A stretch of DNA of 64,000 nucleotides, from assembly GCF_018413465.1 (NCBI RefSeq), contig NZ_JAHCDK010000001.1, positions 372,001-436,000 on the forward strand, given 5' to 3'. Positions 53,863 to 62,247 of the stretch are shown here, piece by piece (positions within the stretch are counted from its first letter, which is position 1; the number at the start of each line of letters is the position of its first letter). The translations under genes were made by a program, and so were the position numbers. A model generated the notes under the pieces. That model was given only the letters and a program-made list of their open reading frames with translations. It ran no database searches and had not been told where the DNA came from. The stretch comes from Flavobacterium sp. CYK-55 (lineage in GTDB: Bacteria; Bacteroidota; Bacteroidia; Flavobacteriales; Flavobacteriaceae).

Positions 53863-53937
53863 CGCCATTTGGCCGATAGCGCTTTGAATTCTTTCTGTAC
53901 TTTTGAAAAACTTATTATCCTTCAAATTACAGAAATC

Positions 53938-55230
53938 ATGAAATACCATCAAATTGACCGTAACCTTTTTATAAAGAACCGCGCAAAATTTACTGCGCAA
54001 ATGAAGCCCAACAGCGTAGCGGTTTTTAACTCAAACGATATTTATCCTATTTCGGCCGACAGCACTTTGCCTTTTGCCCAACATCGCGATATTTTTTATT
54101 TATCGGGCGTTGACCAAGAAGAAAGCGTTTTGCTTTTGTTTCCGGATGCGCCGTATGAACATCAACGCGAAATGTTGTTTTTGCGCGAAACCAACGAGCA
54201 TATTGCTATTTGGGAAGGCGAAAAACTCACCAAAGAACACGCTTTTGAAGTCTCAGGTATCAAGACCGTTTATTGGCTCACCGATTTTCATAAAATACTC
54301 AATGAAATGATGACTTATGCCGATACGATGTACATCAACACCAACGAACATTATCGCGCAGCGGTTGAGACCGAAACGCGTGAAGATCGTTTTGTGAAAT
54401 GGTGGAAAGCCAAATATCCGGCGCATCAAGTGGCCAAAAGCAACCCGATTTTGCAGCGTTTGCGCTCGGTAAAAGAAACCGAAGAAATTGCGCTGATTCA
54501 ACACGCGTGCAACATTACCGAAAAAGGTCTTCGCAGATTGTTGCCTTTTGTAAAACCGGGCGTAGCCGAATATGAAATCGAAGCCGAACTTATTCATGAA
54601 TTCATCCGCAATCGCTCAAAAGGATTTGCGTATACACCCATTATAGCCTCCGGAAACAATGCCAACGTTTTGCATTACATTGAAAACAATCAAATATGTC
54701 AGGCAGGTGATTTGATTTTATTGGATGTGGCAGCAGAATATGCCAATTATTCAAGTGATTTGTCGCGTACGATTCCGGTTTCGGGTCGATATACCCAACG
54801 ACAAAAAGACGTATATAATGCGGTTTTACGCGTCAAAAACGAAGCAACCAAAATGCTTGTTCCCGGCACACTTTGGAAACAATATCATATCGAGGTTGGC
54901 AAACTCATGACTTCAGAATTACTCGGTTTAGGTTTGTTAGACAAGGCCGATGTACAAAATGAAAACCCTGATTGGCCGGCCTATAAAAAGTATTTCATGC
55001 ACGGAACTTCGCATCATTTAGGTTTGGACACGCATGATTACGGCTTGTTGCACGAACCGATGAAAGCCAACATGGTCTTTACCGTTGAACCGGGAATTTA
55101 TTTGCCGGCTGAAGGATTTGGCATTCGTCTCGAAGACAATGTTGTGGTTCAAGAAAAAGGCGAGCCTTTGAATTTAATGGCCAACATTCCGATTGAAGCC
55201 GACGAGATTGAAAATTTAATGAACGCTTAA
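53938..55230 (+). CDS. pepP: Xaa-Pro aminopeptidase (M24B, aminopeptidase P)
   Basis: A 430-residue metallopeptidase that removes N-terminal residues ahead of proline. The N-terminal creatinase-like domain (1-165) includes FYLSGVDQEESVLLLFPD; the pita-bread domain has metal ligands in ILLDVAAEYANYSSDLSRT (two Asp), HGTSHHLGLDTHD (His), and FTVEPGIYLP and GFGIRLEDNVVV (two Glu). ATG 53938 is chosen over an in-frame upstream ATG because the family begins near MKYHQIDRNLF. The PaiB-like and hydrolase genes follow closely on the same strand. Confidence 0.93.
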   Translation: MKYHQIDRNLFIKNRAKFTAQMKPNSVAVFNSNDIYPISADSTLPFAQHRDIFYLSGVDQEESVLLLFPDAPYEHQREMLFLRETNEHIAIWEGEKLTKEHAFEVSGIKTVYWLTDFHKILNEMMTYADTMYINTNEHYRAAVETETREDRFVKWWKAKYPAHQVAKSNPILQRLRSVKETEEIALIQHACNITEKGLRRLLPFVKPGVAEYEIEAELIHEFIRNRSKGFAYTPIIASGNNANVLHYIENNQICQAGDLILLDVAAEYANYSSDLSRTIPVSGRYTQRQKDVYNAVLRVKNEATKMLVPGTLWKQYHIEVGKLMTSELLGLGLLDKADVQNENPDWPAYKKYFMHGTSHHLGLDTHDYGLLHEPMKANMVFTVEPGIYLPAEGFGIRLEDNVVVQEKGEPLNLMANIPIEADEIENLMNA

Positions 55231-55239
55231 ACGCATCAA

Positions 55240-55875
55240 ATGTATATTCCGCAAGGCAACCAAATGCAAGACCGCGCAGAGATTCTCGAATTTTTGCGCA
55301 GGTTTAGCTTTGCAACTCTGATTACGGTTTTAGATCAGAAACCCATCGCAACGCATTTGCCTTTTTTGATTGAAGAACGAGCAGATGAACTCATCCTTAT
55401 TTCGCATTTAGCGCTTGAAAATGAGCAATGGAAAACTTTTGCCGAGCAAACTTGTCTGGTGATTTTTTCAGAGCCGCACGCCTATATTTCTCCGTCTTTA
55501 TACAACAAAGAACTCAATGTGCCCACTTGGAATTATTTGGCTGTACACATGTATGGTCACGCACATATCATACAAGAAACTTCGCAAGTGATGAACCTGC
55601 TCAATCAAACGGTTCATCACTACGAAGAAGCTTATGTAGCCCAATGGAATCGATTGCCTGAAGAATATAAAACGCGTTTAGCCAAAGGAATTGTCGCTTT
55701 TGAAATTAAAGTAACGGACCTTCAAGCCAAAAAGAAAATCAGCCAAAACAAAACTACCGCAGAGCAAAATAGAATTGCTGATTATCTTTCGAAAAGCGAA
55801 AACAGCGGTGAGAAACTCATTGGAACATACATGGATGCTGAGTTGAAAAAAAATTCAAATCATTCAATAAAGTAA
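55240..55875 (+). CDS. PaiB-like FMN-binding negative transcriptional regulator family protein
   Basis: A 211-residue member of the FMN_bind_2/PaiB family, with a flavin-binding split-barrel fold. The start MYIPQGNQMQDRAEILEFLRRFSFATLIT and the later block SPSLYNKELNVPTWNYLAVHMYG are diagnostic. PaiB was described in Bacillus as a regulator of protease and sporulation genes; many homologues are more likely flavin- or heme-related enzymes. It lies nine bases after pepP and 15 before an alpha/beta hydrolase, so the three probably form an operon. Confidence 0.88.
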   Translation: MYIPQGNQMQDRAEILEFLRRFSFATLITVLDQKPIATHLPFLIEERADELILISHLALENEQWKTFAEQTCLVIFSEPHAYISPSLYNKELNVPTWNYLAVHMYGHAHIIQETSQVMNLLNQTVHHYEEAYVAQWNRLPEEYKTRLAKGIVAFEIKVTDLQAKKKISQNKTTAEQNRIADYLSKSENSGEKLIGTYMDAELKKNSNHSIK

Positions 55876-55890
55876 TATTTTTGCGCCTAA

Positions 55891-56691
55891 ATGAATCAAA
55901 CTGTGCTCACGCATCGCTATAAAAATATTGACATTGCTTATACAGATTCCGGCAAAGGAACCGCACTGGTTTTAATTCATGGCTTTCTGGAAAATCAACT
56001 TATGTGGCAAGAATTAAGCCTGGAGTTGTCCAAAAAACACCGCATCATCACCATCGATTTACTCGGTCACGGCCAAACCGCTTGTTTGGGCTACGTGCAT
56101 TCTATGGAAGATCAGGCCGATATGGTGCAGGATGTTCTTTCGCATTTACGCATTCGAAAAGCCTCGCTCATTGGGCATTCTATGGGTGGATATGTTGCTT
56201 TGGCCTTCGCTGAATTGTATCCTGAAATGGTCAAAGGAATTGTTTTGCTCAACTCAACTTCACTGGCCGATAGCGATGAGCGAAAAACAAACCGCGACCG
56301 AGCTATTGCCGCCGTCAAAAAAGATTATACGGCTTTTGTTCGCTTATCAATAGCCAATTTATTTAGCGAAGAAAATCGCGCCCGTTTATCTGCAGAAATT
56401 GAACAAGTCAAAGGACAGGCACTCAAAACACCGCTTCAAGGCATCGTGGCGGCTTTAGAAGGCATGAAAATTAGAAATGATCGCGAGGTTTTATTGCATT
56501 TTACACCCTATCCGAAGTTGTTGATTTTGGGATTAAAAGATACTGTTTTGTTATATGATGATCAATTAGACCAAATTGAAAAAAGCAATACAGAACTCAT
56601 CACACTCAGTGGCGGACACATGAGTTATCTTGAAAACAAAGCAGAAACACTCGAAGCTTTTGTGCAATTTCTCAAAAAACACAAACTATAG
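55891..56691 (+). CDS. Alpha/beta hydrolase
   Basis: A 266-residue hydrolase. The nucleophile elbow LIGHSMGGYVAL places Ser near residue 96, the oxyanion HGFLE motif is near 32-36, and the late LSGGHMSYLE supplies the catalytic His. An acid residue in the LGLKDTVLLYDD region completes the triad. The family includes esterases, haloperoxidase-like enzymes and lactonases; the substrate cannot be told. Its last bases overlap the convergent nuclease gene by six bases. Confidence 0.85.
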   Translation: MNQTVLTHRYKNIDIAYTDSGKGTALVLIHGFLENQLMWQELSLELSKKHRIITIDLLGHGQTACLGYVHSMEDQADMVQDVLSHLRIRKASLIGHSMGGYVALAFAELYPEMVKGIVLLNSTSLADSDERKTNRDRAIAAVKKDYTAFVRLSIANLFSEENRARLSAEIEQVKGQALKTPLQGIVAALEGMKIRNDREVLLHFTPYPKLLILGLKDTVLLYDDQLDQIEKSNTELITLSGGHMSYLENKAETLEAFVQFLKKHKL

Positions 56692-59439
56692 TTTTTCTTC
56701 AAACGGAAGCTCAGGGTTGAAAATCTCTTGTAAGAGGCCAACTATTTCTTGCATAAAATCGGCTAGGAAATGATCGTTGACCATGGTTTGCATTTCTTTT
56801 TCAACTTTAAAACCAAAAGGCATAAAACCTGCTTTTAGGTTTTTGAATGAGATGATTCCCGCCTCGAGTTCTTGTGTTTCACTTTGAGGCAAAAACACAT
56901 ACGCATAAAGCAAAATTTGAATGATTTTATCGTTTTTGATGTTTTCTGTCAGGTCATCCCAATAGGAGAGAATCAATTGGTTTTTATCAACTTTTCCGGT
57001 TTTGTAATCAATAATCCTTGTGCGTCCGTTGCGTTTTTCAACTCGATCAATATTGCCACTAAAAGTAATACTAATGGGCAATTTCGGGTGCGAAAATTCT
57101 CTGGTAAAAGATTGTTCCAAAGCAATAATTTCAAGTTCATCACCTTGTTCAAGCAATTTGATTTCGGCCTGAATAAAGTTGTATACGTTTCGTTTGGCTA
57201 CTTCAAACGCCAATAAATTTCTACCTTTTTTTATTTCTCCTTCTTTGTAAACTTCTTTGAACTGATTGAGTACTTCCGAGTCAATGAGCGCAAGCTTTTC
57301 TTTGAGCGAAGTAACCTCAACTTTTTGACCGATATATGAACTATACAAAACACGGAGCGTTTCATGAATAATGGTTCCGAGCGTATTGAGCGCAATGTTT
57401 TCTTCAACTTCATCAACCTCGCCGATGCGGAGAATTTTTCTAAAATAAAAATCCATCGGATTGCGGATGTAACTGTTGAGCACTGAAGGATACAATCCGT
57501 TTAAGGCCATTTCTTTGAGCCGCTCGATAATTGATGGCGATTTCGGAACTGACAATGGAGAACGAACTTTTTCAGGAATAGGAGCGCTGTAAATATCGTG
57601 TGAAAGTATATGCGAAGGCTGCTTTTCAATTTCTAATTGAGTTATAAAACGGCTCTTCTCGCCAGAATCAAATCCATCACTTTCTGTATTATAGAGCAAA
57701 AAAACGTTTTGAGCTCTCTGCAATAGATGGTAAAAATGATACGTATAAATGGCGTCTTTTTCTTTGTAAGTCGGCAATTCATAGCTCATTTTTACATCAT
57801 ACGGAATAAACGATTGTTGTGATTTTCCGGCCGGTAACTTGCCTTCATTTACTGAGGTAATGATAACTGTTTCAAAATCAAGCACTCGGCTCTCAAGAAT
57901 TCCCATAACCTGTAATCCAGTCAAGGGTTCACCTTCAAAAGAAACCTCTGCCAAGTCAATAATCTGTTTATACATGGCAAACAAACTATCAATCGTTTGT
58001 ATCTGACCATAGGTTTCTACATAATTATTGAGCTTATTAATTGTTGTAAAAATAGCGTATAAAAAAGCTCTAGTGATATGGTCTTGGGGCTCGTCAGAAA
58101 GTTGGTTTCTAATCCATTGAAGCAAATTAGAAACGCGTTCAATAACATCTATCGGATTTTGTTGCCAAGGATCACAGAGTTGGTCAAAAAAAGCATTCGA
58201 ATCGGGATGCAGTTCTATTAAACGTTTGTGTGTAATAAAAGTATAATTAAGCGCCTTGATTTTCTGAATTAATCTTTGTGATTGAGCGTGTGGTTCAACC
58301 AAAGGATGGGTCAAAACATCGAGTAAATCTTTATAGTAAAAAACACAGTGATGTTCCGATCGAGACAATGCGTTTAGGTGCATTTTGAACCATTTATTAA
58401 CCAGAATTTGCACGGGATTATTTACAGCCGAATAGCCCATGGTTATATTAAGCTTATCAACTTGTGCTGGCAACGAATACAAGAGCGGAATTAAGAGTGT
58501 TTCATCACCCAAAACAACTGCTGTTTTGTTCAGATTAAATTCAGGATGCTCCTTTTGTAAGCGTTCAATAATTTGACCAACGATACGCGCTTGTCCAATA
58601 CTTTTTGCTGTTCCGATGATTTGGATATTCTTTTTGTTTTTGTATTCAGATGAAATCCATTGAATGGGGTTTGATTTGTAATAAGGCCAATTTTGCTTAA
58701 ATTTTCGGATGAACAATCCTGTTTCATGCGTTGGGTCATTCAAAAAAACTTCATCTATATCCCAATATATCTCAGCTAATTTCTCATGGAGTAAATATTG
58801 AACTATTTTCTCTTCAGCCAAATTAAGCGCATTAAAACCCGCAAAAAGAAACCTCTTCTCACAATGATTAAAATGCGCCTGCATCTGATTAACTGCTTGT
58901 CTGTAGATAATTCCTTGATATCCTATTTGTTTGGCTTTTAAATGCTTTTGTAATGCGTGATAATACAACGGAAGCGATTTCCAGAAAACAAGGTATTTCT
59001 CGATTAAATCGGTTCTTTGCTCAACATTAACCGACCAATGCTCTATGGTTTTGATTTCATCTAAATAACGAAGAATTTTATCTGGATCAAGTAAGTAACG
59101 ATCAATTTCATTAAAATCTTGTAAAAGTGTTTTGGCCCAATTTGAATACAATTCAAACGATTGTGGCTCATCAGGCGTGACCGAAAGATAAACCTGATAA
59201 AACTCAAATAAAAGCTCAATAGTGTCAATCGTTCTGAAACCAGAAATCTCCTGAATGAAATCTTCAATACTGACAATTTCAGGAGACATAATGGTTTGAG
59301 TAACTTTGCTTTTTAATGATTGTATCAAAAATATCTTAGCGCGCTTATTGGGCAAAACAACAACTGTTTGCGGAAGATTTGCGCTGTATTTATCAATGAG
59401 TAACTGCGCTATTTTGTCTAAGAAAGTTTTTGATGTCAT
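56686..59439 (-). CDS. PD-(D/E)XK nuclease family protein, AddB-like
   Basis: A 917-residue protein with an inactivated-helicase-like N-terminal half and a C-terminal RecB-type nuclease. The N-terminus (TVVVLPNKRAKIFLIQSL) is like AddB's. The nuclease motif RIIDYKTGKVDKNQL lies at about 813-827, after the upstream GTIIHETLRVLY block with the His. In two-nuclease AddAB enzymes this subunit works with the AddA helicase-nuclease in double-strand break repair. A matching AddA-like gene lies at the window's right edge, with ompA and kbl in between on the same strand, which supports the pairing. The iron-sulfur Cys of classic AddB is not evident. Confidence 0.82.
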   Translation of the reverse strand: MTSKTFLDKIAQLLIDKYSANLPQTVVVLPNKRAKIFLIQSLKSKVTQTIMSPEIVSIEDFIQEISGFRTIDTIELLFEFYQVYLSVTPDEPQSFELYSNWAKTLLQDFNEIDRYLLDPDKILRYLDEIKTIEHWSVNVEQRTDLIEKYLVFWKSLPLYYHALQKHLKAKQIGYQGIIYRQAVNQMQAHFNHCEKRFLFAGFNALNLAEEKIVQYLLHEKLAEIYWDIDEVFLNDPTHETGLFIRKFKQNWPYYKSNPIQWISSEYKNKKNIQIIGTAKSIGQARIVGQIIERLQKEHPEFNLNKTAVVLGDETLLIPLLYSLPAQVDKLNITMGYSAVNNPVQILVNKWFKMHLNALSRSEHHCVFYYKDLLDVLTHPLVEPHAQSQRLIQKIKALNYTFITHKRLIELHPDSNAFFDQLCDPWQQNPIDVIERVSNLLQWIRNQLSDEPQDHITRAFLYAIFTTINKLNNYVETYGQIQTIDSLFAMYKQIIDLAEVSFEGEPLTGLQVMGILESRVLDFETVIITSVNEGKLPAGKSQQSFIPYDVKMSYELPTYKEKDAIYTYHFYHLLQRAQNVFLLYNTESDGFDSGEKSRFITQLEIEKQPSHILSHDIYSAPIPEKVRSPLSVPKSPSIIERLKEMALNGLYPSVLNSYIRNPMDFYFRKILRIGEVDEVEENIALNTLGTIIHETLRVLYSSYIGQKVEVTSLKEKLALIDSEVLNQFKEVYKEGEIKKGRNLLAFEVAKRNVYNFIQAEIKLLEQGDELEIIALEQSFTREFSHPKLPISITFSGNIDRVEKRNGRTRIIDYKTGKVDKNQLILSYWDDLTENIKNDKIIQILLYAYVFLPQSETQELEAGIISFKNLKAGFMPFGFKVEKEMQTMVNDHFLADFMQEIVGLLQEIFNPELPFEEKL

Positions 59440-59450
59440 TGTATAAATAT

Positions 59451-59480
59451 AAAAAAAACGCCCCGAAAATTCGAGGCGTT
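59451..59480 (-). terminator. Terminator of the OmpA gene
   Basis: On the minus strand AACGCCTCG pairs with CGGGGCGTT (one G-T pair), followed by eight T. Confidence 0.85.
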
Positions 59481-59503
59481 CTATTTGGTTATTTATAAGG
59501 AAA

Positions 59504-60910
59504 TTATTTTACCAATTTCACTTCAACACGACGGTTGTTAGCTTTACCAGCTTTAGTTTTGTTAGAGTCAATTGGTTTAGACTCACCAAAACCAGCAGAA
59601 GTTAATCTTGAAGCAGCAATACCATTTTCAATCAAATAGTTTTTAACAGCAGCAGCTCTCTCTTCTGACAATTTTTGGTTAGCAGCATCTTTACCATCAC
59701 TATCTGTATGTCCTTCAATGCTGAAGCTAGAAGAAGGATATTCTTTCAAGATTGCAGCAATTGATTGCAACACTGGGTAAGTTTGTTGTTGGAAAGTTGA
59801 TTTACCAGAATTGAACAAAATAGTTTTTGCATAAGCATTCAATTTGTTTACTTGCTCTTCAGAAATTTCTGGGCAACCATTGTTGGCAACAGTTCCTTTT
59901 ACATCAACGCATTTATCGTCTTTGTCAAGAACTCCATCACCATCTGTATCAGGCCAAGGGCAACCACCGTTTTCTTTTGGACCTTTTACTTGAGGGCATT
60001 TGTCTGATTTATCAGCAAGACCATCACCATCAGCATCAGGACAACCATTTAAAGCTTTTGGACCAGCTACATCTGGACAAGCATCGTCTTTATCAGCAAT
60101 TCCATCTGCATCTGCATCTGGGCAACCTTGGAATTCTGCTAAACCAGCAACATCTGGACATGAGTCACTTCCGTCAACAATTCCATCTCCATCAGTATCA
60201 GGACAACCTTTGTATTGTTTCAAACCAGCTACATCTGGACAAGCATCATCTTTGTCATAAATGCCGTCTCCATCTGTGTCTTTACCTCCGAACTTGAAGA
60301 TAAGACCCGCAAAATGCTGCATGTGTGATGGTACATTTGCTTCAGGAATTCTTGAATCTTGATCAAATGAATATTTGTAAGTTGACTGTAATTCAACACC
60401 AAACATTTCGCTCAACCAAAAAGTCAAACCTAAACCAGCATTTGCGGTACCAAAACTAGCTTTACCCATTGATGAGTAACCTCCGCCAACATGTGCGCTT
60501 GGGTCAAGAACTTTCCATCCGAACAAGTTACCTAAGCTGTATTGTACTTTACCATCGATGGCATAATAGCTTAAATCACCCGGATTAATTACTGTGTAAT
60601 CTCCTGGAATTGTTGTTCTTGGTTCAACCCAATTTTTAATACGGTTAACAGATCCAGTCACACCAAAAGTGAAACCTTTGTTGATGTGTCTTGATACAGA
60701 GATGTAAGAAACTGAAGGTAAAATATTCCAGTTGTCGCTTACATTAAAATACTGAGAGAATTGATCTTCAACTTTTGAAGCAGCACTCACTCTAGTGTCT
60801 ACAGCATTAGTACCAAAGGAAATTGCCCATGGATTGTTACTGTCTTGTGCTTGTGAGCTCAACCCCATAACCATGGCCACAGCAACAAATAATTTGTTAA
60901 GATGTTTCAT
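59504..60910 (-). CDS. OmpA-family outer membrane protein with thrombospondin type 3 repeats
   Basis: A 468-residue protein. Residues 1-21 are a signal peptide (ending SSQAQ), 25-205 an outer-membrane beta-barrel-like domain, and about 212-345 a run of calcium-binding TSP3 repeats of the DTDGDGI-x-D-x-x-D-x-CPDVAG type (six units). The C-terminal OmpA domain (355-468) with [30 protein letters not shown] binds peptidoglycan. It anchors the outer membrane to the wall and may be a major surface protein. It has an excellent promoter and a strong terminator, so it is a highly expressed monocistron. Confidence 0.93.
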   Translation of the reverse strand: MKHLNKLFVAVAMVMGLSSQAQDSNNPWAISFGTNAVDTRVSAASKVEDQFSQYFNVSDNWNILPSVSYISVSRHINKGFTFGVTGSVNRIKNWVEPRTTIPGDYTVINPGDLSYYAIDGKVQYSLGNLFGWKVLDPSAHVGGGYSSMGKASFGTANAGLGLTFWLSEMFGVELQSTYKYSFDQDSRIPEANVPSHMQHFAGLIFKFGGKDTDGDGIYDKDDACPDVAGLKQYKGCPDTDGDGIVDGSDSCPDVAGLAEFQGCPDADADGIADKDDACPDVAGPKALNGCPDADGDGLADKSDKCPQVKGPKENGGCPWPDTDGDGVLDKDDKCVDVKGTVANNGCPEISEEQVNKLNAYAKTILFNSGKSTFQQQTYPVLQSIAAILKEYPSSSFSIEGHTDSDGKDAANQKLSEERAAAVKNYLIENGIAASRLTSAGFGESKPIDSNKTKAGKANNRRVEVKLVK

Positions 60911-60945
60911 ACTTAAGTTTTGTTAGATTTCAATAATTTGTTCGG

Positions 60946-60975
60946 CAAAAGTAAGACGTAATTTTTTAACTACAA
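60946..60975 (-). promoter_or_regulatory. Promoter of the OmpA gene
   Basis: On the minus strand TTG (60975-60973), a 19-base spacer and TACTTTTG (60953-60946, exact TAnnTTTG), about 35 bases before the start codon. This is the best promoter match in the window. Confidence 0.75.
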
Positions 60976-61043
60976 AATGAAATGTTAAAAAAAAGCCGCT
61001 CAAAATCAGCAGTAAAGCCAAATTTAAAACATTTAACACAAAT

Positions 61044-62237
61044 CTAAATAACACCTAATTTTTTTCCGACTTTGGAAAAAGCAGATATTGCTTTGTCTAG
61101 ATGCTCTTTTGTGTGTGCTGCCGACAATTGTACTCTTATTCTTGCTTTTCCTTGCGGAACCACAGGATAGAAAAAACCGATAACATAAATTCCTTCTTGA
61201 AGCAGTTCATCAGCCATAGTTTGTGAGAGTTTAGCATCATATAACATGACTGGAACAATCGCTGAATCACCGTCTATAATATCAAACCCGGCGGTTTTCA
61301 TTCCTGATTTAAAATAATTTGTATTCGACTCTAACTGATCTCGAAGTGTAGTTTCTTTTTCAAGCAATTCAAAAACTTTTATCGATGCACCTACGATTGA
61401 AGGTGCTAATGAATTTGAAAACAAGTACGGCCTTGATCGCTGTCTGAGCATTTCGATAATCTCCTTCTTACCTGTAGTATACCCTCCCATAGCACCACCT
61501 AGTGCTTTTCCTAATGTTCCGGTAATGATGTCTACTCGCCCCATCACTTTTTTGGCCTCAAGCGTTCCTTTACCTGTAGCGCCAATGAACCCGGCTGCAT
61601 GGCATTCATCAACCATTACCATCGCATCATATTGTTCGGCTAAATCACATATTTTGTCCAGCGGCGCGACCAATCCATCCATAGAAAAAACACCATCTGT
61701 AACAATCAATTTAAAACGAACACCTGCTTCATTAGCCGCTTTAAGTTGTTGCTCTAGATCGGTCATATCATTATTTTGGTAACGATATCGCTTAGCTTTG
61801 CACAAACGAACCCCGTCAATAATAGATGCGTGATTTAAACTATCTGAAATAATTGCATCTTGTTCATCGAGTAACGGTTCAAAAACACCTCCGTTGGCAT
61901 CAAAAGCTGCAGCATATAAAATGGTGTCTTCAGTTTGGTAAAACTGTGCGATTTTTTGCTCTAGTTTTTTGTGAATGTCTTGAGTACCACAAATAAAACG
62001 AACTGACGACATACCGAAACCATGTGTGTCCATATAATCTTTGGCTGCCCGAATAACTTCTGGATGTGAAGACAGACCCAAATAATTATTTGCGCAAAAA
62101 TTCAAGACTTTTTCACCGGTTGAAATAGTAATTTCTGGACCTTGTGCTGAAGTTATGACGCGTTCTTTTTTGAACAATCCGTTGTTCGAGATATTCTCTA
62201 ATTCTTGTTTTAGATGTTGTTGAATTTTTCCGTACAT
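61044..62237 (-). CDS. kbl: Glycine C-acetyltransferase (2-amino-3-ketobutyrate CoA ligase)
   Basis: A 397-residue PLP enzyme of the alpha-oxoamine synthase family that cleaves 2-amino-3-ketobutyrate with CoA to glycine and acetyl-CoA in threonine breakdown. The PLP lysine is in TGTLGKALGGAMGGY near residue 243, preceded by MVMVDECHAAGFIG with the PLP Asp. NFCANNYLGLSSHPEV near 46 is a family mark. Related serine palmitoyltransferases exist in Bacteroidetes, but this sequence follows Kbl closely. It starts ten bases after the helicase gene, so the two are likely cotranscribed. Confidence 0.93.
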   Translation of the reverse strand: MYGKIQQHLKQELENISNNGLFKKERVITSAQGPEITISTGEKVLNFCANNYLGLSSHPEVIRAAKDYMDTHGFGMSSVRFICGTQDIHKKLEQKIAQFYQTEDTILYAAAFDANGGVFEPLLDEQDAIISDSLNHASIIDGVRLCKAKRYRYQNNDMTDLEQQLKAANEAGVRFKLIVTDGVFSMDGLVAPLDKICDLAEQYDAMVMVDECHAAGFIGATGKGTLEAKKVMGRVDIITGTLGKALGGAMGGYTTGKKEIIEMLRQRSRPYLFSNSLAPSIVGASIKVFELLEKETTLRDQLESNTNYFKSGMKTAGFDIIDGDSAIVPVMLYDAKLSQTMADELLQEGIYVIGFFYPVVPQGKARIRVQLSAAHTKEHLDKAISAFSKVGKKLGVI

Positions 62238-62247
62238 AAACTATTTT

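Noticed and set aside
59827..60297. 156-codon open frame opposite the OmpA gene (His/Gln/Leu-rich)
   Set aside because: It is the antisense of the TSP3 calcium-binding repeats, whose DTDGDG codons read without stops on the other strand.
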